Notes under the pieces: model-generated
Databases searched by the model: none
Told to the model about the DNA's origin: nothing
What the model saw: only the letters and a program-made list of their open reading frames with translations
DNA from: Antennarius striatus
Lineage: Eukaryota; Chordata; Actinopteri; Lophiiformes; Antennariidae
Direction: 5' to 3'
Assembly: GCF_040054535.1 (NCBI RefSeq)
Contig: NC_090784.1
Location: forward strand, 11,777,001-11,841,000
DNA length: 64,000 bases
Made by a program: the position numbers and the translations under genes
Part shown: piece by piece, positions 48,932 through 61,865 of the stretch
Layout: each line of letters opens with the position of its first letter
Position numbering within the stretch: position 1 is the first letter of the stretch

Positions 48932-51900
48932 TTACATCCTCAGGTCAGTTGTAGCTGAGTCTTTAGCTCCTCCTTCCACCTGATCACCACCAGACTTTGG
49001 CTCCTCCTCCGGCTGCTGTTCAACGACAGGTGAGGCTACGGGGTCTGTTACACTGACCGGTGCTCTTGAACTGCTGTCTCTGATGCTGTGTTCAGGAGTC
49101 TCAATCTCAGACCTATAGGTGTGGATGGAGCTATGTGAGCTGCCATATTGCTTTGAGTCTGTGGTCTCCAACTTCAGTTTGGAACATGTTAGTGCTGTGC
49201 TAAGATCACACTGCCCTGATTGGCTGGGTCCTGCTGCCTGTTGCTCTGTCCAGTGGTCTCCAGGAGTCCTAAGCCCTTGAGTTCTGGGGGTCCCGCCCCA
49301 GTAAGATTCAAACCTAGCCAGTGAAAGCCCCTCCACGGGAGGAGACGTGGGGGAAGAGGGTGTGGTAGGGTGGGACCTGGGTCTGGCCTGTACCATTTGG
49401 ATCCCTCCAATGGGGATCATCAAACACGGTACCTTAGCTTGCTGGGAGTGCATGGGAAGATGGCTGAAGATGATATCCGTGGTTTGTTGGCCAGGATAAC
49501 CCTCACATGTGGAAAGACGGAAAGCAGGTGCAAACAAACTAGGTTCTGGCGATGTCGACCCTTCTGCTAGTGTACCACTTTTCTCCTGCAGAGGGAGTAA
49601 TGACATCAATATTAAACTGGAGAAGACTACATGACTACTCACTGAGATAGTTGAGAGAAAGTGCAAGGAAAGCTGATGGTTGATTCTTTCTCAAGTCAAG
49701 TTTTCAGGTATAAATATATGTGACTAGGAAAAGTAGACTCACCAGTTTGACGTGACTACCCGTTGTATCTGGACTCTCCCATGGAAGGTATCTAGGGGTC
49801 CTGCGTGGCAACCTGAGTGGCGAGAGAGGGGCCCGGACTTGGGATGCCTGGTAGCAGCTGGGTGAAATGGGACGAAGAGGAGAAAGTGGTCTGATGGGAG
49901 AAGGTCCTCTCTCAGGTGACGGTGAGACATGTTGGCTTGGGGAAGACAGCTCTGTCCTGGGGGTGAGGCTGTGGAGAGGTGAGGATAACTCAAGACGTGG
50001 GGAGAGGCTACGGCTGGGGGAACAGCTCTCACTACTGGGGGAGAAAGCTCTTGGTGACGCCTTCCAGGCCCGCCGAGAAAACAGCCCTCGCCGGCTTCCT
50101 GGGGAGACAGCTCTTCTGCTGGGCCAGACTCCCCTAGGGGAGGGCTCTTGGCAGGGATTTGGACCAGGCCCCGGGGGCTCGGGTTCTGGAGTGCCCTGTG
50201 AATGTCTACTGCAGCTGGAATGCCTTCCTGATGGATGAGTGTCTGATGAACAGGAGGATGGCGGGTCATCCTGGGATGCAGACTCCTCTTCCTCATCTTC
50301 ATCGTCATCATTATCATCATCATCATTCTCTGACTCCACCTCAGAAAACTGATGTTCCTCCTGTTCTGCTGAGGCAGACACACGTTCATCGCTTCCTACT
50401 GTTTCTGCAGACAGAAGAAAAACACATCCTTTAGAGAATGTCTCTTCAATATCTGTGTGTACTGAATGTAGAAAGTACTGAGACAAATTGTCACAGTAAC
50501 ATAAGAACTCATCAACAGAACATTTTTCAGGAACAAGCACAAAGGGTTGGGATAGTGTATTGTTTCTTTAGTCTTCATCCATCTCCCAGGTTATAAATTG
50601 AGTGAGGACGAAAAGAATGGTATTTAATTGAATATCACACTTCTATTCAATACTATCACAACAGCAGCATGAAAGGATAGACTGTTGAAATGGCACATCC
50701 TTGGTGTCTTGGTAATATGTCAGCAAGAAAGAGACAGCAAGGGAAGCCGCAGGAGGGGAAGGAGGAGGAGACTGTGTGACGGCTGGGTTTGAGATTTCTT
50801 AGTGGCTTTGAAAGACAGACAAAAAAAAAAAAAGGTGGAATGTGTGCTGTCATACACCAGCAACACATCTCAGGTATTTTTCTCAGACAAGCTGCAACTG
50901 CAAGAAACTGTGAGCTTCTCTGCATTCTTCAATAATTTAAAATATACTTTTTCACATTTCTTATCCACGACCAAAGGGAGCAGAATAGAACATGGTGTTG
51001 CATAAGCTGTCAGTACTGGGCTGCTGCACAGGCAGAAGTTCATCCAGCTGTGTATCAATATTTAACTACAGCAGATAGAGACAGATGGATAGATGGATAG
51101 ATAGATAGACAGATAGACAGACAGACAGATACTTTATTAATCCTGGAGGAAATTGCATTCAGTAAATCCATTGCTCACATATATTCACACATTTCTGGAA
51201 TGCGCACATTCCGCAGACAGCACAGCAGACATAAATGCACATAAATAAGGACAAGATAAATAAACACACAAGAGAAGAACGCTGACACAACAGGACTTAT
51301 ACCACACTACTGGGCAGTCTAAAGAAAGATTAAACTAAATGAATAAAAGTACAAAAAGTAGAAAATATGCAGGCATCTGTGAAATCATCTGAAGTACCTG
51401 TTTCCTCACTCTCTGGCTCATCCACTGATGACTCGGAGACTCCCATTGCTTGGCACTTTTTCCCATGAGACTTTGACTTCATGTGTTTAGTAAGGTTTCC
51501 TAGGAAGGAACAAGAAAAGCGCATTAGCATTTTCCCTGGCTTACAGAGGAAAAGTGAGGATTCAGTATTTCAACAACACGTGACACAACAGAGAGAATAT
51601 CAACGTGAATGGTGTAACTTATAAACAGTCCACATACCTTTGGTTTTAAAGGCAAAGTTGCAGTGTTTGCAAACATATGGACGGACATCGGTGTGCGTTC
51701 TGATATGCTTTTTCAGCATACTCGGCTTCTTGCAGCGTATACCACATTCTCCACAGATGTATTTGCCCCTTCCACGACCTCTCACATAAACATACTCCTC
51801 ATTTGACTTATACCTAACGGAGAGTAAGAAATAACAAACATAGGAATAATTAAGATTACTTTCACACCGAACATGTGGTACAGGTTGTGTAGTTGCAGAA

Positions 51901-54900
51901 TGCACACATTCCAAGCTTCAAAGCTGTATTTATCAGGATTGATAAATGAACACCTTTAAAGCATCAGAACACCTTTCAAGTATTTCACTTTGGGCAGGGA
52001 ATCAGAGTGATCATTTTAAAAATGCTTGAAAATTTTGGATTTGGAGTCCGGTTTTTATCCGCGTTGTCAAATTAAGTCCTATACTATTGATTTTACTCTA
52101 TTTTGGTCTCTGCCAACTCTTAAGGATGTATTTAACTTCTTTTCAGCCTATAAATGCTACTCAATGTCCACCAGCTAGTTGCGACCTTTGCCTGCAAATC
52201 ATTTGGTGCTGTGCGGAAAGCATCCATCACATTTAAAGTGCTTCTTTGAAACCACTGAACGTAGCTATGTGGAAACAGTTGATGACAGTGGACAGTGCTG
52301 AATGAACAACTAAAACAAAAGTAAGGAGTCTCTGTAGAGCTGACCTTGGTGATAATTCTCTGTGACTTTGTTGCTACAAACAACTCCTTTAACCAATTGC
52401 TCTTATGAAAATACTGACTAGTGCAGATCCCATCGAAATGATAACTCCGCACAAGGGTTTGTCAGCTCAAAAGGCACATGCATAAATGTGCACCCAAAAA
52501 CACACCCAAACACACACACAAGAGCACCAGGAAACAAGGCTTTCTTTATGGAGATGGGTTGGGGAAGCCCCACCAAAACCCCAGCAACACTGAATCCCTT
52601 GGCTGTTTCCTCCACTATACCCCAGGCACACAGAGAATACCAGCTATTCTGCTGCCATTGGGTGGCCCTGCCAACAACAGCAGCAACTAAAGAGAGGGAA
52701 GGCAAGCCTGGCTGTGCCCACAACCTAAAATAGACACTATATATAAAAGTCATGCAACACATTTAGGTCTTGTCTATAAAAGATTGTTTATACACAATCC
52801 TGATGTTTACCAAAAGTCTATTTGTGGATACAGTGGACCACAGACTTTTTGCATCTGAATATGAATTGTCCTCTATGAACGGCTCCCTCTGCTTTCACTA
52901 CTCAAGAAGGGATGTTCAATCTATTCAGAACTGTAAATATCCAATGTGTGCTGACTTTGTGTTGGATTAATTACAGGATATGTACATCTACAAAAATTCA
53001 GGCTATGGAAGCTCCCAGTTGTATAACAGCAACTGCAGAAAATCATAACAAATTGTTACACGGCGGTAAAGTGGTCTCAATAGTAGCATTATTTTGTATT
53101 CATTCAGGAGCTGGCTACTGTTTACTGCCATGTATTTGTTGCCACTTCTAAAAATACCCACCCACATCCTGGGAAAAACAAGGCAGAAGTTGCACTTCTC
53201 ACATCGAGCATTAAATCAGCAGCACGTCTCTCTGTAATCTCAACTGACAATCTGCTCTGCTTCGACTGCAGCTTTTAGTTGCCTGGCTGATCGGCAGAGA
53301 GAATATTGTGTCAGTAAGGGTGTGACCAATTTATAATGCCATTGATTTGAAAGGCAGCAACAACTACATAATAGCAAAAAGGCAGGAGATTGATAGGACT
53401 AATCCTTTTGACACACGCTGCCAACCTGAGAGCTACAGGAATGGCTATCCCCGCTTTAGCAGTGGGGTTCAAGTGAAATCAACAAGGCTTTAACTGCTCA
53501 TGTAACAGCTATTAAACTTCATGTTTCCACAAAATTCAGAATGAGACAGTTCATTTCATATATGAGGGACTATTACCAAGAAGGCACAGACATGTATATA
53601 ACTGAGGATGAAGCTACCTTGGTGTAATATCTGTTTCTTCAGATATGCGATATTAATAATCTCTAGAGAGAGTGGCAAGTAAACGAGCTGTATGATGTAA
53701 TTTCACAAATAAGGGTTGCTTGCGGTTTCAGTGTATTGACAAAAGGCACCAATACATTGGGATAACTAGTTCTTACAGGGTGTAAAGCATTGTTTATTGT
53801 TAGCTGTGCTTATTTCCATGTGGGGACAAAATCCAGCAGGATACCAGGGAGGCAGGCACAGAGGACAAATTAGAGGTGGCAAAAATGATAAGAAAATCAT
53901 ATCTAAGTAGTACTAGCGGATGAACTGCTGTAGTGGAACGATCAGTTAGAAGATAAAACACTGCAGGCTGGGCTCTGTGTGTAGTGCGTGGTGGCAAATG
54001 ATAAAGACCGGCTAGTACTGTAGTATTATGCTCCTATGTAGAAACATTTCAAATCAATCTGCGTGCACGTTCTGGGAAAACGCAGTACTTAATTCATAAG
54101 TGTTGACACACACACACACCCACACACACACCCACACCCACACACACACACATAGGTAAAATGCAAACGTTACATATCACTGCACAAATATTTTCCATTA
54201 CACAAACATGACAATCAGGACTATGGCCCTGATAGCCTCCAGATCAAGGCCCTGTCCACACGATACCGGAACTTTTTCAAAACGCAACTTTTTTTACCCG
54301 GCATCGAAAACGGTTTGCGTCCACATGATGGCGTTTTCATAAAAATCTCCATCCACACATAAACGCATCAGTGCATTTATCAACACGTGTATAACAGAAC
54401 AACTCCGAGAACAATAGGAGAGAGGACCGGGACGTGTGGAAATTCACGCCGTTCCTCCTGGAGGAGGACCTCCATCACAGGACCTCCCACCAGCAGACAG
54501 CGCGTCCCGGTCTGACCCAGAACTGGAGTAAGCGTCTTTGGCGAGGAACGTGAATGAATGAATGAAAGAATAAATAAATACATATATATACTTTATGAAA
54601 CACAGATGAAGAAACAGACGAATATTTAAGTGCAAAGCATGTTTATCAATGCATCTTCGACGTGGAGCTGTTATACATCAGAAAATAGCTGGTTTTAGCT
54701 CCGTTTGTACATGAAGATTCGGGTCACATGCATGAGGTCACAGCAGTTTTGGTCCCAGGGACATGTCCCCCAGATAAAAAAAGTTGCGGATACAGCGTCC
54801 ACACGACAACGCAGACCCAGCGTTTTCAAAAAAATCAACCTTGGCCAGCGTTTTCAAGAAGTTGCGTTTTCAAAAACTTCCGGCATCGTGTGGACGGGGC

Positions 54901-55146
54901 CCAAGTCTTTCATGTAACTTTGGTGACTCTAAAGGAGGCCATAACCAAGGAGGTGATACAGTGGTATGCCAATGCATCTTTGTGCAACATACTGATAACC
55001 AAACCCCCCCCTGTTCCATTGGTGGCTCGAAAAATGAGGATGGTTTGTGATCCTGATGAGTAAGAGACCCATTGCATGTTAAGTGAAAGAGTTTATGCTA
55101 GCTTGCTCTACTGTACGTGTGTGTGTGTTTAGAGACCTTTTCAAAC

Positions 55147-55177
<31 letters not shown>

Positions 55178-58100
55178 CACACACACACACACACACAGCT
55201 ATATTTACACAGATGCCAACAGTAAGAGGAAAAAGCTTGGCTGTAGGTACAAATGAAGTCCCTTTGGGTTCCACTGCCTCCCATCTGTTCCTGTAATTCT
55301 CTGTGCACTATTTTCGGCTCTCTATAGTTTCTTTTTTGCTATCATCAGGCATTGTTTCGGGACAGAAGAACGATACCTAGGGTAATGAGGCAGCGTCATT
55401 ATTTGCAAATACACACAGTGAATTAAAAGCGGTGTCTTTTATTAATCTTAGAATCTTTTGTGGTTCTTACCCGCCTTCAAAGATTCGAAGGCGAGAAGTC
55501 TCGCTCTGTCTGGAGGAGGACGGTCCTTCCTCTTCTCTCTTGTCTTTGCTCTCTTTCTTTTCAAGCTCCTGCTGATCTTGTACTTGAGTGCGGGTGTTGG
55601 ATGTGATGGAGTGTACCTACACTCAAGACACACATAAAAATGTTCAAAACAACTTAAAATAACATGAACTGTTTGAAATTACCCTCTGCTTAGTTAGCAC
55701 AACAGAAAAGAAAACGAAAATGAGAAAAAAATGATACAGCCTCCTACAAAGGCTTCTACAAAGGCTTAAACTTTTTCAAAACTGGTCTTTACGTTATAAA
55801 GGGTGATCTCACCAAGCCACTGATACATCATTAAATCATAGATGTGGAGCAGACTATAGAAGACAAGTAAATGTAAAATCTTGCTAGTTTTGAATCTCAG
55901 TCTCAATTCTCTAGCATAATCTTAATTGGGGTAGTTTAACAGATTTCACACAAAACTCCCAATTGAGCTGTTGAAGAATTCATACAGCACCTCTCTCCCA
56001 ACCAAACTGCTCAAGGCTGACGGCCAGCCATAAACAGTTTGTCTGCTATGAGCTTTCACCCCATCGCTGTCGCAAGGTGCTTAGATCTGTCATAATTAAA
56101 GCGAATAGTCCTGACCTGCTTCGTATGAACAGTGAACATTGATTCGTATTCATAAAACTGATTTTAATGTACAAAACTCCTGTGAGACAATTCAAGCACA
56201 TTAAATAATATCATTATCAGAGGGTTCTCAGTTAAATAATTAGAGATTGTATATTGAGTTTATGTTTACCTCTGACACATGTTGGATCCTGCTAGGGGCA
56301 GAGGCCAGTTGGCTTTTAGCCTGGTTTGGGGCCATGGCCATTGTGTACGTCTCTGAGCTGTACTTCTGTTTGGAGCACAACAGAGACAATGCTACCTTCG
56401 TACTAAGTCCCGGCAGGTTTGGGTTGTGAGCGCTGATGCTCCAGGTAGAATAAACTGAGGTGCGTGGTTCCCTCAGGACAGAAGGGTTGGGCTTGACATA
56501 GTTCAGGTAGCACCAGTTCACTGAGGTTGTGGTATGAAGGCTGGGATATGTAGGGGTACTTGATTTTCCAGCACAATTTTTCACAAGTGACACCTCCTCC
56601 TTTTGTTTACTAATGTTTTCAGATGAAGTTTCTTCCCTCTTCTCCTCATGATTATGTAACTTGGGCACTTGCCTCTGCTGTCCCTCCACTACTATCTCTG
56701 TCCTCTTTGTATGTTTCTTTTCACTTTCTTTCAGTTTTCTCCCAGTGGCTTTTTCTTTGTCCTCCTCCTCTGCTGGCTTTTGCTCCTCTTCCCCTTCTTT
56801 TACCCTTTTTTGATGACGTTGGGCCTCTGTGCTCAGTTCTAAACTGGCTGCAGGTGAAAGCATGCGTTTACTTCCTCCAGCACCGAGTGGACCATACGAG
56901 TCTCCAGATCCTGAGGCTAGCTCATTGGGCAAGGAAAGGGGAAGAATACTCTTAATGTCTGGGTTGGGGACCTTAAGATAAGACCTTTGCAACTTGTCCC
57001 TCTCCACCTGACCCATACTGACCATTGCAGTGCAACAGACGGGTTCCTGTGAGCATGTGGAACCCAACATCTGGGACAAGGTGGTGTACATGGCACTAGC
57101 ATATGTAGGTAAATGTGTCTGGAGGCGCACTGGTACTACAATGGACACTACTGGTGTAAGCTGTGTCAGACATGTGGCGATTACCGGACGTGGGTGGTCA
57201 TAGGTTACAAGTGACTGATGGGTAAGAGCAGAAGATCTAGAGGAGATGGCGGGTCTGCTGTCTGTGGCAGAAGGAGAAGAAGTGTGTGCAGTAACTCTTG
57301 GAGGAAAGGGTAAGTTTAGCGATTGACCAACTCTTGGTCTGGATGAAAACTGGAGAGGATCTAGAGCAGGAAGCTGATGGAATGGTATTCCTAACCGTTC
57401 TGACATGTGAATTTGTGCTGAGTGTATCTGTATGGGTGAAGATCCTGTCTGTGAATGCAGGAAAGCTCTGTGCATAATTTGAGTGGACAATATTTCAGAG
57501 AAAGCTGTGGTAACAGGGAGTAACTGGGAAAATCCCTGGTGGCCTCTGGGATGCAAAGGGACTATGTCCTGGGAAGGCGAGAAGATTTGTGGTTGTAAGT
57601 GCTGCAAGGCTTTCCTTGTGGCTTCCAGGTTGAATTGGGGGCTTGCATCTGTTGAGTATAGTGGAGGATGGATTGTGCGGGAAGGCCCAGGCTTTGGACT
57701 CTCTGGTCTGTACATCTGACTAATGCTCGAACCTTCCTCTTGCTCAGTTTCCCCTAAGGTGGCATGCTTCACAAGGAGACACTTTCTCCTCTCTTTCCAG
57801 GAAGATGCAGACTGCTGACTTGACAGAGACCCATAGTCAAAGGACTTACTTCTTGTCTCTGAGATTTGCTCTGTTTTTTGGGGATTGGTTGGAGCCTGCT
57901 CTGAGGCTGAGCGCCTCATCTCCTTGTGGCTTTGGTGGTGTTGATGGAGAACAGTTGGCACCATCAACATTTGGGAACTTTGGCTGCTAGAAGCCCAGAC
58001 AGCTGACTCTGATCTTGCTGTGTCATCAAAAGAAGCAGAAAGGCTTGAAGCGTGGGAGATGTTACTCTCTTGACTGGGGCTGCGAGGCAAAGACACAGAC

Positions 58101-61084
58101 TCAAAACTTGACTCCCCAGAGGACTGGGCTGCCTCTGCCAGGCGGAGTCTCTTCTTCTTTGGTGGCAGCTTCTCTGCAGGGAGCTGGGCCAACGTCTGGC
58201 TACGTTGAGGCCACTGGAACTCCTCCACTTTCTCGACCTCCTAGGATAGATAGGTAGTCAATTTAAAATTGTGCATAACATGAAGACACTTTGCTAACCT
58301 GCTAAACATTTTCTTGGTTGTTTAAAGAGAAAACACAGATTGATATCAAAATTGAATCCTTTAAATCAATGGTTTACATTTATTTAAAAGATTTAGTAAT
58401 ATAAGACCCTTTTATATGAAAAACAGCTGAAATCCATCCTCAAAGGTAGTCAAATTTGATAAAATTTCCAAAAATATATAGCCAAAAGTTTCTTAAAATA
58501 GTCACTGTATGTACCTTGGATGAGGATGCTGTCACTGGTGGTGACACGGATGGCATATCAGCATCAGGTTCCACAGTAACAAGGATCTCTGGCACTTGGA
58601 TGTTTGGCTGGCGGATGAGGCGAGATGTAGAGGGTGATGGTTTTGGCTGGGGTTGCTGTGTTTGCTGACTCTCTCGGACGTCTGGTTCTTGACTTTCCAT
58701 GGATATATTCTCTTGCTTCTCAAAAGAGCTTGTGTGCTGGATGACAGACACACCCTTCCTGTCCTGCTGCTGCTGTTGTTGTTTGGGCTCAGTCTGTAGA
58801 GAAACACCTTGTAATAAACAAAAGAAACAAATTAGCTACAATTACTTTGTATTCGTTTGCGGCTTTGAATGACAACAAAAAAAATCATTTCTTTCTTATG
58901 TCTACGGTGCAGTGTAACTTTGGTAATTTCTCTATTTGCTTTATATCATTGATGAAGATAATGATGTTCCCTTCTGACTAAGTTTTCATGAACTACTCAC
59001 ATTTCACAGACATTAAAAGATTGTTGGGTTGTTGCTGACATAGGAAAAATTGTGTGATTTTACTAGATACTCTATAAATACAAACACAAACCTGACAGGG
59101 CCTGGCTATGCTCTGGTCTATTTAGCACAGGGATGAAGCCCGCAGAATTGTCTGATGTAGGTACAGATCCAGGGCTGGGAGGATCTTCCTCCAGACTTTC
59201 TTCTTTCCTCCTCTTTCTCACTGCCATGGCTAGTGCTCGGAACTTATAGTGGATCATCATTTGAGGGCGATCCTCCCTGCAGGTTTTGCTTGAATCTGTG
59301 CTCTTATGAAGTGTTTGCTGGCCTGGGCATATGTTTTGGTGGGCTTCATAACCTTCACTGTGTTGGTATTGAGCCCCACAAGGTTCACATTCAAATAGGG
59401 TTTGCTGTTTTTGTTTGGGTTGTCTGGCTAGTTCAGCACCTCTGCTTGGAGTTGAAGAGGTGGGGCTGGCTTCCTCCAGCAGTAGCTCAGCTCCTAGAGG
59501 AACTTCTATGGCTGGCTGTCGCCTCAGCATGCGCTGGGCATGACAAACCCGCATTTCTGCTACAACAGCTTGCTGCTCATCAAATGACTGGCAGAGACGG
59601 TATCCTCTGGGGGACATGGTGCCAGAGGAAAGAGGCTCGCCTTGGCTGGTAGGTGATGGCAATGATTGGCTTCTGAGCAGAGGTACTGCTGGCAGCTCAT
59701 GGGTACCTGTTGGATCTGCCTCAGGATTATCTTGGAGTCCTAAACCACTGGGGCCAGGGGCTTCTCCTTTTGGATCAAATGTGTAGGGTTCTTTAGGGGT
59801 TGTAAATTTGATTGACTCTAAACTGCTTTTCCTGGACAGAGAGGAGCGTCTGGGTTTTACACTGTCAATCTCACTGGTGTCCACTACTGCTTCATTGATA
59901 GTAATAAGCTTGGTAATGTGTTCTATTACTTGGGTTTTGGGTACAGCAAAGGGAATACTCTTATCCTCCATTCCTGTGGTAGAAAGCGAAGAATGAGGCT
60001 GCTGTGGATGGGGACTGCGCTGCTGCCCTCCCAGCCGTCCATATTTCCCGAGAATAATTTCTGCGTAGGTTTTGGCACTGGCACTAGGGGGGCTAACTTG
60101 GGACAAGTCAGTGCTGCCTGATCCAGAAAAATAGCCGGATTCTGTGCTGCCCTTACTGCCAGGGCCCAAGGAAGAGGATGAGGTGGAGGTGGAGAGGGAG
60201 GAGGGATGGTCATCTGGAGAAGTCATTGGGGCACGTTTCCTTTCACTAAGCCTGAGTGCCAGTCTTTGCTTGATGGCCTGGGAGTCTTCAGGTCTCTGGG
60301 ACTCCTCTGAGCTTCCCAGCAGTTCCTTACCACCTTTCCTCTGCTGGCCCAACATCTCCTTAGAGGGGAATTTTCTGTGTTGTCCAGTCTCTTCTTCAGA
60401 CTCAGTGCTTTCTCCTTCTGTGTGTTCTTCAGGGTCTTCTCCAACAACACTGCCCTCTGGTCCACTCAAACTGGGTTCATCACGACTGGATGCCAGGCCT
60501 GCTTTAATGCGATGGGCATGGGATTTACGATGCTTATACAGGTTGCTTTTGGTTTTGAAAGAAAAACCACAAGGGACACAAGGGTAGGGTCTTTCTCCTG
60601 TATGGGAGCGAATGTGTTTCTGAAGAACACTAGGCTTGGCACATGGTCGGCCACAGTAAGTGCATACATATTTCCCTGGTTTTTGAGGTTTCTTCTCCCC
60701 TTTTCTAGGTGAGCTGATCCCTTCATGAGCCTCTTGGATGGACTGAGATGGGAGTCGTTGACCATGCTCACTTCGAGTTGAGGACGTAGAAGGGAGGGAT
60801 GACATTGACGAGGAAACAGTAGAGAAGAAGCTGCCTCCTGAGGGACCTGGAGTGTCTGAACATTGCCATGCTACAGCCTGCTGCTGTTGTATCCGAAGTA
60901 GGTCTGTGTTTTTTGGTTGCCGATTTTGCAGGCGGCCCAAAGCTCTGTGTACAGGTCGAGAATTAGAAGGCTGCTGGGGCTGCTGAAGTGGACAAGATCC
61001 TGCTGAGGTCTCAGCTATAACATGCTGCTGCTCTTGCCTTCCAGGCCGCTCCCCATCACCCGGATGGCTGGGCCCAGCCTCCAT
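48932..61084 (-). CDS. hivep3: hivep3 (schnurri-3), ZAS-family zinc-finger transcription factor (eight coding exons)
   Basis: HIVEP/schnurri proteins are very large nuclear factors that bind kappaB-like DNA through two separated zinc-finger pairs. Coding exons: 61084-59092, 58807-58515, 58240-56270, 55616-55471, 51813-51638, 51499-51398, 50404-49743, 49585-48932. They total 5,997 nt (1,998 residues plus stop) with all phases consistent. The N-terminal ZAS pair lies at about residues 139-191 ([37 protein letters not shown]). A C2HC finger follows at about 566-586. The conserved blocks [13 protein letters not shown] and [20 protein letters not shown] match HIVEP3. The C-terminal ZAS pair is in exons 5-6 ([31 protein letters not shown] joined to [11 protein letters not shown]). 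After it come an acidic run ([15 protein letters not shown]), an S/T-P-rich region, and HLPMHSQQ...IPIGGIQMV near the C-terminus. Human HIVEP3 is about 2,400 residues. The EDN2 neighbour also supports HIVEP3. Confidence 0.93.
51062..51300 (-). mobile_element. LINE/SINE tail with GATA-type microsatellite in hivep3 intron
   Basis: A GATA/GACA tract (51076-51130) is followed on the plus strand by ACTTTATTAATCCTGGAGGAAATTGCATT. The minus strand therefore reads as an element ending GGATTAATAAAGTATC plus microsatellite. It lies in the intron between the exons at 51398 and 50404. Confidence 0.7.
54249..54901. mobile_element. Non-autonomous DNA transposon with terminal inverted repeats
   Basis: The left end GGCCCTGTCCACACGATACC and right end GGCATCGTGTGGACGGGGCC are inverted repeats that extend imperfectly through GGAAnTTTTTnAAAACGCAACTT. 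The interior repeats AAAACGC motifs. There is no transposase. A target duplication was not clear. Confidence 0.7.
55147..55199. repeat. (CA)n microsatellite
   Basis: Two CA runs separated by GACAAA, in a hivep3 intron. Confidence 0.95.
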
Positions 61085-61435
61085 AGAGTGAGGAGGAGGC
61101 CTTAAAGACACACAAGGAAGGGCTCTTGGAGCCTCATGGGGCTAACCGCATGGCAGCAGAGAGGTCAGAGGCAAGGGAACACCAACTGGCTAAATTGCAA
61201 ATAACAACAGCTGGCCTTTTTTAGTATGGGCCAATAGTTATTCAAGACAATCAAATGAGGCATCATTAAAGGGTGCCCTGGAGATGCATTGATTCAGGTA
61301 AACATAAATCATCTCTTTGTCTAAAGCTGCTCTGCTTCTGTCCAGCCTTAGCCATTCCAACAGCCCACACAAGGTCTTCTCTGCCTCTACTTTGTTGATC
61401 TTGAGAAGTGTGGACCATTCAGCCTCAAAATGTCT
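61085..61435 (-). other. hivep3: hivep3 5' leader contiguous with the first coding exon
   Basis: A strong acceptor with a long pyrimidine tract (TTTTTCTTCTTTTTTCAG) ends at 61436. The exon it opens would run through the start codon at 61084-61082 to 59092. It has upstream ATGs, including one at about 61136 opening a short upstream frame that ends before the main start. Leader length is inferred. Confidence 0.5.
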
Positions 61436-61734
61436 CTGAAAAAAGAAGAAAAAGATAAGGTAGTAAGTATTTTTCTACATGTGGCACAATTTTCTTCGGG
61501 GAAAAAAACTCTTTACATGTCGGGATTCTTAGCACAAATAATCATTCACACAATTGAATCCTCGTACGAACAAGCACCTTTTGCTTTTCAGTTTTCAATC
61601 TTTAGCAACATCCTGGTGTCTGTCTGGGCTTCAAGAGGGATCTCTGGCTTACTCTCACCACTAAAAACCCGAATTATAGGTTAATTGGCACTTTTAACCG
61701 TGGGCATTAATTTGAGTGTGACTTTTGTTTTTGT

Positions 61735-61865
61735 CTTTCTTTGTGACCTGCAGTCGACTGGAAACTTGTCCAAGTTGTATCCTATCTCATGCTCAAGGTA
61801 ATCTGGGATAGGCTTAATTCTCCAAGTGAGTTTACATAGGATATGTGGATACAAAAAATGAATGA
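61735..61865 (+). repeat. Decayed SINE-body repeat
   Basis: Retains GTGACCTGCAGTCGACTGG, CTGGGATAGGCTTAAT and a tail of GAATGAAAG. This is the same body as the element at 32170, strongly diverged. Confidence 0.6.

Larger units (their letters stand above)
51814..55470 (-). other. hivep3 intron (3.7 kb) before the C-terminal zinc-finger exon
   Basis: The longest intron inside the hivep3 coding region. It holds a CA/CCCACA tract (54109-54153), the DNA transposon at 54249-54901 and the (CA)n tract at 55147-55199. No additional exon was recognised. Confidence 0.6.

Noticed and set aside
48932..61084. Possible viral origin suggested by the family name HIVEP
   Set aside because: The name refers to a host factor first found binding a viral enhancer. 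The gene is a normal multi-exon vertebrate transcription factor.
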